64,000 bases of DNA from positions 24,458,476 to 24,522,475 of the forward strand of contig OZ059894.1 in assembly GCA_964057225.1 (NCBI GenBank), read 5' to 3'. Below, one piece after another: positions 23,353 through 38,300 of the stretch. The stretch's first letter is position 1; each line of letters opens with the position of its first letter. The translations under genes were made by a program, and so were the position numbers. The notes under the pieces were generated by a model that was not told the DNA's origin, did not search any database, and saw only the letters and a list, made by a program, of their open reading frames with translations. Origin of the DNA: Auanema rhodensis. Taxonomy: Eukaryota; Nematoda; Chromadorea; Rhabditida; Rhabditidae.

Positions 23353-25288
23353 GTGATGTGCACTTGGTATGTAACTCGCTTCACGTGAAAGATAAAGAGA
23401 TGCGGTTTTCAAAATTAGATTCCCCATGTCCATATTAGTCTAAAAACAAATTTTTATTGATATTGGTGCATGGTAACCATGACTTTGAAATTTACGTGAA
23501 CTTCAATTTATGCTAATTAAATGTACACGTGATGTGCACTTGGTATGTAACTCGCTTCACGTGAAAGATAAAGAGATGCGGTTTTCAAAATTAGATTCCC
23601 TATGTCCATATTAGTCTAAAAACAAATTTTTACTGATATTGGTTCATGGTAACCATGACTTTGAAATTTACGTGAACTTTAATTTATGCTAATTAAATGT
23701 ACACGTGATGTGCACTTGGTATGTAACTCGCTTCACGTGAAAGATAAAGAGATGCGGTTTTCAAAATTAGATTCCCCATGTCCATATTAGTCTAAAAACA
23801 AATTTTTATTGATATTGGTGCATGGTAACCATGACTTTGAAATTTACGTGAACTTTAATTTATTCTAATTAAATGTACACGTGATGTGCCCTTGGTTTGT
23901 AACTCGCTTCACGTGAAAGATAAAGAGATGCGGTTTTCAAAATTAGATTCCCCACGTCCATATTAGTCTAAAAACAAATTTTTATTGATATTGGTGCATG
24001 GTAACCATGACTTTGAAATTTACGTGAACTTTAATTTATGCTAATTAAATGTACACGTGATGTGCACTTGGTATGTAACTCGCTTCACGTGAAAGATAAA
24101 GAGATGCGGTTTTCAAAATTAAATTTCCCATGTCCATATCAGTCTAAAAACAAATTTTTATTGATATTGGTGCATGGTAACCATGACTTTGAAATTTACG
24201 TGAACTTTAATTTATGCTAATTAAATGTACACGTGATGTGCACTTGGTATGTAACTCGCTTCACGTGAAAGATAAAGAGATGCGGTTTTCAAAATTAGAT
24301 TCCCCATGTCCATATTAGTCTAAAAACAAATTTTTATTGATATTGGTTCATGGTAACCATGACTTTGAAATTTACGTGAACTTTAATTTATGCTAATTAA
24401 ATGTACACGTGATGTGCACTTGGTATGTAACTCGCTTCACGTGAAAGATAAAGAGATGCGGTTTTCAAAATTAGATTCCCCATGTCCATATTAGTCTAAA
24501 AACAAATTTTTATTGATATTGGTTCATGGTAACCATGACTTTGAAATTTACGTGAACTTTAATTTATGCTAATTAAATGTACACGTGATGTGCACTTGGT
24601 ATGTAACTCGCTTCACGTGAAAGATAAAGAGATGCGGTTTTCAAAATTAGATTCCCCATGTCCATATTAGTCTAAAAACAAATTTTTATTGATATTGGTT
24701 CATGGTAACCATGACTTTGAAATTTACGTGAACTTTAATTTATGCTAATTAAATGTACACGTGATGTGCACTTGGTATGTAACTCGCTTCACGTGAAAGA
24801 TAAAGAGATGCGGTTTTCAAAATTAGATTCCCCATGTCCATATTAGTCTAAAAACAAATTTTTATTGATATTGGTGCATGGTAACCATGACTTTGAAATT
24901 TACGTGAACTTTAATTTATGCTAATTAAATGTACACGTGATGTGCACTTGGTATGTAACTCGCTTCACGTGAAAGATAAAAAGATGCGGTTTTCAAAATT
25001 AAATTTCCCATGTCCATATTAGTCTAAAAACAAATTTTTATTGATATTGGTGCATGGTAACCATGACTTTGAAATTTACGTGAACTTTAATTTATGCTAA
25101 TTAAATGTACACGTGATGTGCACTTGGTATGTAACTCGCTTCACGTGAAAGATAAAGAGATGCGGTTTTCAAAATTAGATTCCCCATGTCCATATTAGTC
25201 TAAAAACAAATTTTTATTGATATTGGTTCATGGTAACCATGACTTTGAAATTTACGTGAACTTTAATTTATGCTAATTAAATGTACAC
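23353..25288. repeat. 11 intervening monomers between HOR copies 2 and 3
   Basis: Order: T152C (23353), C73T with TTTACTGA (23529), TTATTCTA (23705), A10C+T75C with GGTTTGT (23881), T84C type (24057), three G116T (24233, 24409, 24585), plain (24761), G45A+G66A+C70T (24937), G116T (25113). The A10C and T84C monomers match the subtypes of the first 3 kb. The block is repeated at 27225-29160. Confidence 0.85.
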
Positions 25289-27224
25289 GTGATGTGCACT
25301 TGGTATGTAACTCGCTTCACGTGAAAGATAAAGAGATGCGGTTTTCAAAATGAGATTCCCCATGTCCATATTAGTCCAAAAACAATTTTTTATTGATATT
25401 GGTGCATGGTAACCATGACTTTGAAATTTACGTGAACTTTAATTCATGCTAATTAAATGTACACGTGATGTGCACTTGGTATGTAACTCGCTTCACGTGA
25501 AAGATAAAGAGATGCGGTTTTCAAAATTTGATTCCCCATGTCCATATTAGTCTAAAAACAAATTTTCATTGATATTGGTTCATGGTAACCATGACTTTGA
25601 AATTTACGTGAACTTTAATTTATGCTAATTAAATGTACACGTGATGTGCACTTGGTATGTAACTCGCTTCACGTGAAAGATAAAGAGATGCGGTTTTCAA
25701 AATTAGATTCATCATGTCCATATTAGTCTAAAAACAAATTTTTATTGATATTGGTGCATGGTAACCATGACTTTGAAATTTACGTGAACTTTAATTTATG
25801 CTTATTAAATGTACACGTGATGTGCACTTGGTATGTAACTCGCTTCACGTGAAAGATAAAGAGTTGCGGTTTTCAAAATTAGACTCCCCATGTACATATT
25901 AGTCTAAAAACAAATTTTTATTGATATTGGTTCATGGTAACCATGACTTTGAAATTTACGTGAACTTTAATTTATGCTAATTAAATGTACACGTGATGTG
26001 CACTTGGTATGTAACTCGCTTCACGTGAAAGATAAAGAGATGCGGTTTTCAAAATTAGATTCCCCATGTCCATATTAGTCTAAAAACAAATTTTTATTGA
26101 TATTGGTGCATGGTAACCATGACTTTGAAATTTACGTGAACTTTAATTTATGCTAATTAAATGTACACGTGATGTGCACTTGGTATGTAACTCGCTTCAC
26201 GTGAAAGATAAAGAGATGCGGTTTTCAAAATTAGATTCCCCATGTCCATATTAGTCTAAAAACAAATTTTTATTGATATTGGTGCATGGTAACCATGACT
26301 TTGAAATTTACGTGAACTTTAATTTATGCTAATTAAATGTACACGTGATGTGCACTTGGTATGTAACTCGCTTCACGTGAAAGATAAAGAGATGCGGTTT
26401 TCAAAATTAAATTTCCCATGTCCATATTAGTCTAAAAACAAATTTTTATTGATATTGGTGCATGGTAACCATGACTTTGAAATTTACGTGAACTTTAATT
26501 TATGCTAATTAAATGTACACGTGATGTGCACTTGGTATGTAACTCGCTTCACGTGAAAGATAAAGAGATGCGGTTTTCAAAATTAGATTCCCCATGTCCA
26601 TATTAGTCTAAAAACAAATTTTTATTGATATTGGTTCATGGTAACCATGACTTTGAAATTTACGTGAACTTTAATTTATGCTAATTAAATGTACACGTGA
26701 TGTGCACTTGGTATGTAACTCGCTTCACGTGAAAGATAAAGAGATGCGGTTTTCAAAATTAGATTCCCCATGTCCATATTAGTCTAAAAACAAATTTTTA
26801 TTAATATTGGTTCATGGTAACCATGACTTTGAAATTTACGTGAACTTTAATTTATGCTAATTAAATGTACACGTGATGTGCACTCGGTATGTAACTCGCT
26901 TCACGTGAAAGATAAAGAGATGCGGTTTTCAAAATTAGATTCCCCATGTCCATATTAGTCTAAAAACAAATTTTTATTGATATTGGTTCATGGTAACCAT
27001 GACTTTGAAATTTACGTGAACTTTAATTTATGCTAATTAAATGTACACGTGATGTGCACTTGGTATGTAACTCGCTTCATGTGAAAGATAAAGAGATGCG
27101 GTTTTCAAAATTAGATTCCCCATGTCCATATTAGTCTAAAAACAAATTTTTATTGATATTGGTGCATGGTAACCATGACTTTGAAATTTACGTGAACTTT
27201 AATTTATGCTAATTAAATGTACAC
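25289..27224. repeat. 11-monomer HOR, copy 3 (1936 bp)
   Basis: Third copy of the 11-monomer unit, including A48T in its fourth monomer (25817) as in copy 2. It forms the first half of the second copy of the 3872-bp duplication. Confidence 0.93.
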
Positions 27225-29160
27225 GTGATGTGCACTTGGTATGTAACTCGCTTCACGTGAAAGATAAAGAGATGCGGTTTTCAAAATTAGATTCCCCATG
27301 TCCATATTAGTCTAAAAACAAATTTTTATTGATATTGGTGCATGGTAACCATGACTTTGAAATTTACGTGAACTTCAATTTATGCTAATTAAATGTACAC
27401 GTGATGTGCACTTGGTATGTAACTCGCTTCACGTGAAAGATAAAGAGATGCGGTTTTCAAAATTAGATTCCCTATGTCCATATTAGTCTAAAAACAAATT
27501 TTTACTGATATTGGTTCATGGTAACCATGACTTTGAAATTTACGTGAACTTTAATTTATGCTAATTAAATGTACACGTGATGTGCACTTGGTATGTAACT
27601 CGCTTCACGTGAAAGATAAAGAGATGCGGTTTTCAAAATTAGATTCCCCATGTCCATATTAGTCTAAAAACAAATTTTTATTGATATTGGTGCATGGTAA
27701 CCATGACTTTGAAATTTACGTGAACTTTAATTTATTCTAATTAAATGTACACGTGATGTGCCCTTGGTTTGTAACTCGCTTCACGTGAAAGATAAAGAGA
27801 TGCGGTTTTCAAAATTAGATTCCCCACGTCCATATTAGTCTAAAAACAAATTTTTATTGATATTGGTGCATGGTAACCATGACTTTGAAATTTACGTGAA
27901 CTTTAATTTATGCTAATTAAATGTACACGTGATGTGCACTTGGTATGTAACTCGCTTCACGTGAAAGATAAAGAGATGCGGTTTTCAAAATTAAATTTCC
28001 CATGTCCATATCAGTCTAAAAACAAATTTTTATTGATATTGGTGCATGGTAACCATGACTTTGAAATTTACGTGAACTTTAATTTATGCTAATTAAATGT
28101 ACACGTGATGTGCACTTGGTATGTAACTCGCTTCACGTGAAAGATAAAGAGATGCGGTTTTCAAAATTAGATTCCCCATGTCCATATTAGTCTAAAAACA
28201 AATTTTTATTGATATTGGTTCATGGTAACCATGACTTTGAAATTTACGTGAACTTTAATTTATGCTAATTAAATGTACACGTGATGTGCACTTGGTATGT
28301 AACTCGCTTCACGTGAAAGATAAAGAGATGCGGTTTTCAAAATTAGATTCCCCATGTCCATATTAGTCTAAAAACAAATTTTTATTGATATTGGTTCATG
28401 GTAACCATGACTTTGAAATTTACGTGAACTTTAATTTATGCTAATTAAATGTACACGTGATGTGCACTTGGTATGTAACTCGCTTCACGTGAAAGATAAA
28501 GAGATGCGGTTTTCAAAATTAGATTCCCCATGTCCATATTAGTCTAAAAACAAATTTTTATTGATATTGGTTCATGGTAACCATGACTTTGAAATTTACG
28601 TGAACTTTAATTTATGCTAATTAAATGTACACGTGATGTGCACTTGGTATGTAACTCGCTTCACGTGAAAGATAAAGAGATGCGGTTTTCAAAATTAGAT
28701 TCCCCATGTCCATATTAGTCTAAAAACAAATTTTTATTGATATTGGTGCATGGTAACCATGACTTTGAAATTTACGTGAACTTTAATTTATGCTAATTAA
28801 ATGTACACGTGATGTGCACTTGGTATGTAACTCGCTTCACGTGAAAGATAAAAAGATGCGGTTTTCAAAATTAAATTTCCCATGTCCATATTAGTCTAAA
28901 AACAAATTTTTATTGATATTGGTGCATGGTAACCATGACTTTGAAATTTACGTGAACTTTAATTTATGCTAATTAAATGTACACGTGATGTGCACTTGGT
29001 ATGTAACTCGCTTCACGTGAAAGATAAAGAGATGCGGTTTTCAAAATTAGATTCCCCATGTCCATATTAGTCTAAAAACAAATTTTTATTGATATTGGTT
29101 CATGGTAACCATGATTTTGAAATTTACGTGAACTTTAATTTATGCTAATTAAATGTACAC
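25289..29160. repeat. Second copy of a 22-monomer (3872 bp) tandem duplication
   Basis: 21417-25288 and 25289-29160 have the same 22 monomer states in the same order, including all the private variants listed for the 11-monomer HOR and for 23353-25288. One difference I noticed is C131T in the last monomer (28985), absent from 25113. Near-identity over 3.9 kb marks this as one of the youngest events in the window. Confidence 0.92.
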
Positions 29161-29336
29161 GTGATGTGCACTTGGTATGTAACTCGCTTCACGTGAAAGA
29201 TAAAGAGATGCGGTTTTCAAAATTAGATTCCCCATGTCCATATTAGTCTAAAAACAAATTTTTATTGATATTGGTGCATGGTAACCATGACTTTGAAATT
29301 TACGTGAACTTTAATTTATGCTAATTAAATGTACAC

Positions 29337-32300
29337 GTGATGGGCACTTGGTATGTAACTCGCTTCACGTGAAAGATAAAGAGATGCGGTTTTCAAAATT
29401 AGATTCCCCATGTCCATATTAGTCTAAAAACAAATTTTTATTGATATTGGTGCATGGTAACCATGACTTTGAAATTTACGTGAATTTTAATTTATGCTAA
29501 TTAAATGTACACGTGATGTGCACTTGGTATGTAACTAGCTTCACGTGAAAGATAAAGAGATGCGGTTTCCAAAATTAGATTCCCCATGTCCATATTAGTC
29601 TAAAAACAAATTTTTATTGATATTGGTGCATGGTAACCATGACTTTGAAATTTACGTGATTTTTAATTTATGCTAATTAAATGTACACGTGATGTGCACT
29701 TGGTATGTAACTCGCTTCACGTGAAAGATAAAGAGATGCGGTTTTCAAAATTAGATTCCCCATGTCCATATTAGTCTAAAAACAAATTTTTATTGGTATT
29801 GGTGCATGGTAACCATGACTTTGAAATTTACGTGAACTTTAATTTATGCTAATTAAATGTACACGTGATGTGCACTTGGTATGTAACTCGCTTCACGTGA
29901 AAGATAAAGAGATGCGGTTTTCAAAATTAGATTCCCCATGTCCATATTAGTCTAAAAACAAATTTTTATTGATATTGGTTCATGGTAACCATGACTTTGA
30001 AATTTACGTGAACTTTAATTTATGCTAATTAAATGTACACGTGATGTGCACTTGGTATGTAACTCGCTTCACGTGAAAGATAAAGAGATGCGGTTTTCAA
30101 AATTAGATTCCCCATGTCCATATTAGTCTAAAAACAAATTTTTATTGATATTGGTTCATGGTAACCATGACTTTGAAATTTACGTGAACTTCAATTTATG
30201 CTAATTAAATGTACACGTGATGTGCACTTGGTATGTAACTCGCTTCACGTGAAAGATGAAGAGATGCGGTTTTCAAAATTAGATTCCCTATGTCCATATT
30301 AGTCTAATAACAAATTTTTATTGATATTGGTGCATGGTAACCATGACTTTGAAATTTACGTGAACTTTAATTTATGCTAATTAAATGTACACGTGATGTG
30401 CACTTGGTATGTAACTCGCTTCACGTGAAAGATAAAGAGATGCGGTTTTCAAAATTAGATTCCCCATGTCCATATTAGTCTAAAAACAAATTTTTATTGA
30501 TATTGGTTCATGGTAACCATGACTTTGAAATTTACGTGAACTTCAATTTATGCTAATTAAATGTACACGTGATGTGCACTTGGTATGTAACTCGCTTCAC
30601 GTGAAAGATGAAGAGATGCGGTTTTCAAAATTAGATTCCCCATGTCCATATTAGTCTAAAAACAAATTTTTATTGATATTGGTTCATGGTAACCATGATT
30701 TTGAAATTTACGTGAACTTTAATTTATGCTAATTAAATGTACACGTGATGTGCACTTGGTATGTAACTCGCTTCACGTGAAAGATAAAGAGATGCGGTTT
30801 TCAAAATTAGATTCCCCATGTCCATATTAGTCTAAAAACAAATTTTTATTGATATTGGTGCATGGTAACCATGACTTTGAAATTTACGTGAACTTTAATT
30901 TATGCTAATTAAATGTACACGTGATGGGCACTTGGTATGTAACTCGCTTCACGTGAAAGATAAAGAGATGCGGTTTTCAAAATTAGATTCCCCATGTCCA
31001 TATTAGTCTAAAAACAAATTTTTATTGATATTGGTGCATGGTAACCATGACTTTGAAATTTACGTGAATTTTAATTTATGCTAATTAAATGTACACGTGA
31101 TGTGCACTTGGTATGTAACTAGCTTCACGTGAAAGATAAAGAGATGCGGTTTCCAAAATTAGATTCCCCATGTCCATATTAGTCTAAAAACAAATTTTTA
31201 TTGATATTGGTGCATGGTAACCATGACTTTGAAATTTACGTGAACTTTAATTTATGCTAATTAAATGTACACGTGATGTGCACTTGGTATGTAACTCGCT
31301 TCACGTGAAAGATAAAGAGATGCGGTTTTCAAAATTAGATTCCCCATGTCCATATTAGTCTAAAAACAAATTTTTATTGGTATTGGTGCATGGTAACCAT
31401 GACTTTGAAATTTACGTGAACTTTAATTTATGCTAATTAAATGTACACGTGATGTGCACTTGGTATGTAACTCGCTTCACGTGAAAGATAAAGAGATGCG
31501 GTTTTCAAAATTAGATTCCCCATGTCCATATTAGTCTAAAAACAAATTTTTATTGATATTGGTTCATGGTAACCATGACTTTGAAATTTACGTGAACTTT
31601 AATTTATGCTAATTAAATGTACACGTGATGTGCACTTGGTATGTAACTCGCTTCACGTGAAAGATAAAGAGATGCGGTTTTCAAAATTAGATTCCCCATG
31701 TCCATATTAGTCTAAAAACAAATTTTTATTGATATTGGTTCATGGTAACCATGACTTTGAAATTTACGTGAACTTCAATTTATGCTAATTAAATGTACAC
31801 GTGATGTGCACTTGGTATGTAACTCGCTTCACGTGAAAGATGAAGAGATGCGGTTTTCAAAATTAGATTCCCTATGTCCATATTAGTCTAATAACAAATT
31901 TTTATTGATATTGGTGCATGGTAACCATGACTTTGAAATTTACGTGAACTTTAATTTATGCTAATTAAATGTACACGTGATGTGCACTTGGTATGTAACT
32001 CGCTTCACGTGAAAGATAAAGAGATGCGGTTTTCAAAATTAGATTCCCCATGTCCATATTAGTCTAAAAACAAATTTTTATTGATATTGGTTCATGGTAA
32101 CCATGACTTTGAAATTTACGTGAACTTCAATTTATGCTAATTAAATGTACACGTGATGTGCACTTGGTATGTAACTCGCTTCACGTGAAAGATAAAGAGA
32201 TGCGGTTTTCAAAATTAGATTCCCCATGTCCATATTAGTCTAAAAACAAATTTTTATTGATATTGGTTCATGGTAACCATGACTTTGAAATTTACGTGAA

Positions 32301-35300
32301 CTTCAATTTATGCTAATTAAATGTACACGTGATGTGCACTTGGTATGTAACTCGCTTCACTTGAAAGATGAAGAGATGCGGTTTTCAAAATTAGATTCCC
32401 CATGTCCATATTAGTCTAAAAACAAATTTTTATTGATATTGGTTCATGGTAACCATGATTTTGAAATTTACGTGAACTTTAATTTATGCTAATTAAATGT
32501 ACACGTGATGTGCACTTGGTATGTAACTCGCTTCACGTGAAAGATAAAGAGATGCGGTTTTCAAAATTAGATTCCCCATGTCCATATTAGTCTAAAAACA
32601 AATTTTTATTGATATTGGTGCATGGTAACCATGACTTTGAAATTTACGTGAACTTTAATTTATGCTAATTAAATGTACACGTGATGGGCACTTGGTATGT
32701 AACTCGCTTCACGTGAAAGATAAAGAGATGCGGTTTTCAAAATTAGATTCCCCATGTCCATATTAGTCTAAAAACAAATTTTTATTGATATTGGTGCATG
32801 GTAACCATGACTTTGAAATTTACGTGAATTTTAATTTATGCTAATTAAATGTACACGTGATGTGCACTTGGTATGTAACTAGCTTCACGTGAAAGATAAA
32901 GAGATGCGGTTTCCAAAATTAGATTCCCCATGTCCATATTAGTCTAAAAACAAATTTTTATTGATATTGGTGCATGGTAACCATGACTTTGAAATTTACG
33001 TGAACTTTAATTTATGCTAATTAAATGTACACGTGATGTGCACTTGGTATGTAACTCGCTTCACGTGAAAGATAAAGAGATGCGGTTTTCAAAATTAGAT
33101 TCCCCATGTCCATATTAGTCTAAAAACAAATTTTTATTGGTATTGGTGCATGGTAACCATGACTTTGAAATTTACGTGAACTTTAATTTATGCTAATTAA
33201 ATGTACACGTGATGTGCACTTGGTATGTAACTCGCTTCACGTGAAAGATAAAGAGATGCGGTTTTCAAAATTAGATTCCCCATGTCCATATTAGTCTAAA
33301 AACAAATTTTTATTGATATTGGTTCATGGTAACCATGACTTTGAAATTTACGTGAACTTTAATTTATGCTAATTAAATGTACACGTGATGTGCACTTGGT
33401 ATGTAACTCGCTTCACGTGAAAGATAAAGAGATGCGGTTTTCAAAATTAGATTCCCCATGTCCATATTAGTCTAAAAACAAATTTTTATTGATATTGGTT
33501 CATGGTAACCATGACTTTGAAATTTACGTGAACTTCAATTTATGCTAATTAAATGTACACGTGATGTGCACTTGGTATGTAACTCGCTTCACGTGAAAGA
33601 TGAAGAGATGCGGTTTTCAAAATTAGATTCCCTATGTCCATATTAGTCTAATAACAAATTTTTATTGATATTGGTGCATGGTAACCATGACTTTGAAATT
33701 TACGTGAACTTTAATTTATGCTAATTAAATGTACACGTGATGTGCACTTGGTATGTAACTCGCTTCACGTGAAAGATAAAGAGATGCGGTTTTCAAAATT
33801 AGATTCCCCATGTCCATATTAGTCTAAAAACAAATTTTTATTGATATTGGTTCATGGTAACCATGACTTTGAAATTTACGTGAACTTCAATTTATGCTAA
33901 TTAAATGTACACGTGATGTGCACTTGGTATGTAACTCGCTTCACGTGAAAGATGAAGAGATGCGGTTTTCAAAATTAGATTCCCTATGTCCATATTAGTC
34001 TAATAACAAATTTTTATTGATATTGGTGCATGGTAACCATGACTTTGAAATTTACGTGAACTTTAATTTATGCTAATTAAATGTACACGTGATGTGCACT
34101 TGGTATGTAACTCGCTTCACGTGAAAGATAAAGAGATGCGGTTTTCAAAATTAGATTCCCTATGTCCATATTAGTCTAATAACAAATTTTTATTGATATT
34201 GGTGCATGGTAACCATGACTTTGAAATTTACGTGAACTTTAATTTATGCTAATTAAATGTACACGTGATGTGCACTTGGTATGTAACTCGCTTCACGTGA
34301 AAGATGAAGAGATGCGGTTTTCAAAATTAGATTCCCCATGTCCATATTAGTCTAAAAACAAATTTTTATTGATATTGGTTCATGGTAACCATGATTTTGA
34401 AATTTACGTGAACTTTAATTTATGCTAATTAAATGTACACGTGATGTGCACTTGGTATGTAACTCGCTTCACGTGAAAGATAAAGAGATGCGGTTTTCAA
34501 AATTAGATTCCCCATGTCCATATTAGTCTAAAAACAAATTTTTATTGATATTGGTGCATGGTAACCATGACTTTGAAATTTACGTGAACTTTAATTTATG
34601 CTAATTAAATGTACACGTGATGGGCACTTGGTATGTAACTCGCTTCACGTGAAAGATAAAGAGATGCGGTTTTCAAAATTAGATTCCCCATGTCCATATT
34701 AGTCTAAAAACAAATTTTTATTGATATTGGTGCATGGTAACCATGACTTTGAAATTTACGTGAATTTTAATTTATGCTAATTAAATGTACACGTGATGTG
34801 CACTTGGTATGTAACTAGCTTCACGTGAAAGATAAAGAGATGCGGTTTCCAAAATTAGATTCCCCATGTCCATATTAGTCTAAAAACAAATTTTTATTGA
34901 TATTGGTGCATGGTAACCATGACTTTGAAATTTACGTGAACTTTAATTTATGCTAATTAAATGTACACGTGATGTGCACTTGGTATGTAACTCGCTTCAC
35001 GTGAAAGATAAAGAGATGCGGTTTTCAAAATTAGATTCCCCATGTCCATATTAGTCTAAAAACAAATTTTTATTGGTATTGGTGCATGGTAACCATGACT
35101 TTGAAATTTACGTGAACTTTAATTTATGCTAATTAAATGTACACGTGATGTGCACTTGGTATGTAACTCGCTTCACGTGAAAGATAAAGAGATGCGGTTT
35201 TCAAAATTAGATTCCCCATGTCCATATTAGTCTAAAAACAAATTTTTATTGATATTGGTTCATGGTAACCATGACTTTGAAATTTACGTGAACTTTAATT

Positions 35301-38300
35301 TATGCTAATTAAATGTACACGTGATGTGCACTTGGTATGTAACTCGCTTCACGTGAAAGATAAAGAGATGCGGTTTTCAAAATTAGATTCCCCATGTCCA
35401 TATTAGTCTAAAAACAAATTTTTATTGATATTGGTTCATGGTAACCATGACTTTGAAATTTACGTGAACTTCAATTTATGCTAATTAAATGTACACGTGA
35501 TGTGCACTTGGTATGTAACTCGCTTCACGTGAAAGATGAAGAGATGCGGTTTTCAAAATTAGATTCCCTATGTCCATATTAGTCTAATAACAAATTTTTA
35601 TTGATATTGGTGCATGGTAACCATGACTTTGAAATTTACGTGAACTTTAATTTATGCTAATTAAATGTACACGTGATGTGCACTTGGTATGTAACTCGCT
35701 TCACGTGAAAGATAAAGAGATGCGGTTTTCAAAATTAGATTCCCCATGTCCATATTAGTCTAAAAACAAATTTTTATTGATATTGGTTCATGGTAACCAT
35801 GACTTTGAAATTTACGTGAACTTCAATTTATGCTAATTAAATGTACACGTGATGTGCACTTGGTATGTAACTCGCTTCACGTGAAAGATAAAGAGATGCG
35901 GTTTTCAAAATTAGATTCCCCATGTCCATATTAGTCTAAAAACAAATTTTTATTGATATTGGTTCATGGTAACCATGACTTTGAAATTTACGTGAACTTC
36001 AATTTATGCTAATTAAATGTACACGTGATGTGCACTTGGTATGTAACTCGCTTCACTTGAAAGATGAAGAGATGCGGTTTTCAAAATTAGATTCCCCATG
36101 TCCATATTAGTCTAAAAACAAATTTTTATTGATATTGGTTCATGGTAACCATGATTTTGAAATTTACGTGAACTTTAATTTATGCTAATTAAATGTACAC
36201 GTGATGTGCACTTGGTATGTAACTCGCTTCACGTGAAAGATAAAGAGATGCGGTTTTCAAAATTAGATTCCCCATGTCCATATTAGTCTAAAAACAAATT
36301 TTTATTGATATTGGTGCATGGTAACCATGACTTTGAAATTTACGTGAACTTTAATTTATGCTAATTAAATGTACACGTGATGGGCACTTGGTATGTAACT
36401 CGCTTCACGTGAAAGATAAAGAGATGCGGTTTTCAAAATTAGATTCCCCATGTCCATATTAGTCTAAAAACAAATTTTTATTGGTATTGGTGCATGGTAA
36501 CCATGACTTTGAAATTTACGTGAACTTTAATTTATGCTAATTAAATGTACACGTGATGTGCACTTGGTATGTAACTCGCTTCACGTGAAAGATAAAGAGA
36601 TGCGGTTTTCAAAATTAGATTCCCCATGTCCATATTAGTCTAAAAACAAATTTTTATTGATATTGGTTCATGGTAACCATGACTTTGAAATTTACGTGAA
36701 CTTTAATTTATGCTAATTAAATGTACACGTGATGTGCACTTGGTATGTAACTCGCTTCACGTGAAAGATAAAGAGATGCGGTTTTCAAAATTAGATTCCC
36801 CATGTCCATATTAGTCTAAAAACAAATTTTTATTGATATTGGTTCATGGTAACCATGACTTTGAAATTTACGTGAACTTCAATTTATGCTAATTAAATGT
36901 ACACGTGATGTGCACTTGGTATGTAACTCGCTTCACGTGAAAGATGAAGAGATGCGGTTTTCAAAATTAGATTCCCTATGTCCATATTAGTCTAATAACA
37001 AATTTTTATTGATATTGGTGCATGGTAACCATGACTTTGAAATTTACGTGAACTTTAATTTATGCTAATTAAATGTACACGTGATGTGCACTTGGTATGT
37101 AACTCGCTTCACGTGAAAGATAAAGAGATGCGGTTTTCAAAATTAGATTCCCCATGTCCATATTAGTCTAAAAACAAATTTTTATTGATATTGGTTCATG
37201 GTAACCATGACTTTGAAATTTACGTGAACTTCAATTTATGCTAATTAAATGTACACGTGATGTGCACTTGGTATGTAACTCGCTTCACGTGAAAGATAAA
37301 GAGATGCGGTTTTCAAAATTAGATTCCCCATGTCCATATTAGTCTAAAAACAAATTTTTATTGATATTGGTTCATGGTAACCATGACTTTGAAATTTACG
37401 TGAACTTCAATTTATGCTAATTAAATGTACACGTGATGTGCACTTGGTATGTAACTCGCTTCACTTGAAAGATGAAGAGATGCGGTTTTCAAAATTAGAT
37501 TCCCCATGTCCATATTAGTCTAAAAACAAATTTTTATTGATATTGGTTCATGGTAACCATGATTTTGAAATTTACGTGAACTTTAATTTATGCTAATTAA
37601 ATGTACACGTGATGTGCACTTGGTATGTAACTCGCTTCACGTGAAAGATAAAGAGATGCGGTTTTCAAAATTAGATTCCCCATGTCCATATTAGTCTAAA
37701 AACAAATTTTTATTGATATTGGTGCATGGTAACCATGACTTTGAAATTTACGTGAACTTTAATTTATGCTAATTAAATGTACACGTGATGGGCACTTGGT
37801 ATGTAACTCGCTTCACGTGAAAGATAAAGAGATGCGGTTTTCAAAATTAGATTCCCCATGTCCATATTAGTCTAAAAACAAATTTTTATTGATATTGGTG
37901 CATGGTAACCATGACTTTGAAATTTACGTGAATTTTAATTTATGCTAATTAAATGTACACGTGATGTGCACTTGGTATGTAACTAGCTTCACGTGAAAGA
38001 TAAAGAGATGCGGTTTCCAAAATTAGATTCCCCATGTCCATATTAGTCTAAAAACAAATTTTTATTGATATTGGTGCATGGTAACCATGACTTTGAAATT
38101 TACGTGAACTTTAATTTATGCTAATTAAATGTACACGTGATGTGCACTTGGTATGTAACTCGCTTCACGTGAAAGATAAAGAGATGCGGTTTTCAAAATT
38201 AGATTCCCCATGTCCATATTAGTCTAAAAACAAATTTTTATTGGTATTGGTGCATGGTAACCATGACTTTGAAATTTACGTGAACTTTAATTTATGCTAA

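Noticed and set aside
21417-29160. Assembly artefact as the explanation of the near-identical duplication
   Set aside because: Not excluded, but the copies are not wholly identical (C131T at the end of the second copy), which argues against a simple duplicated contig. Read evidence would decide.
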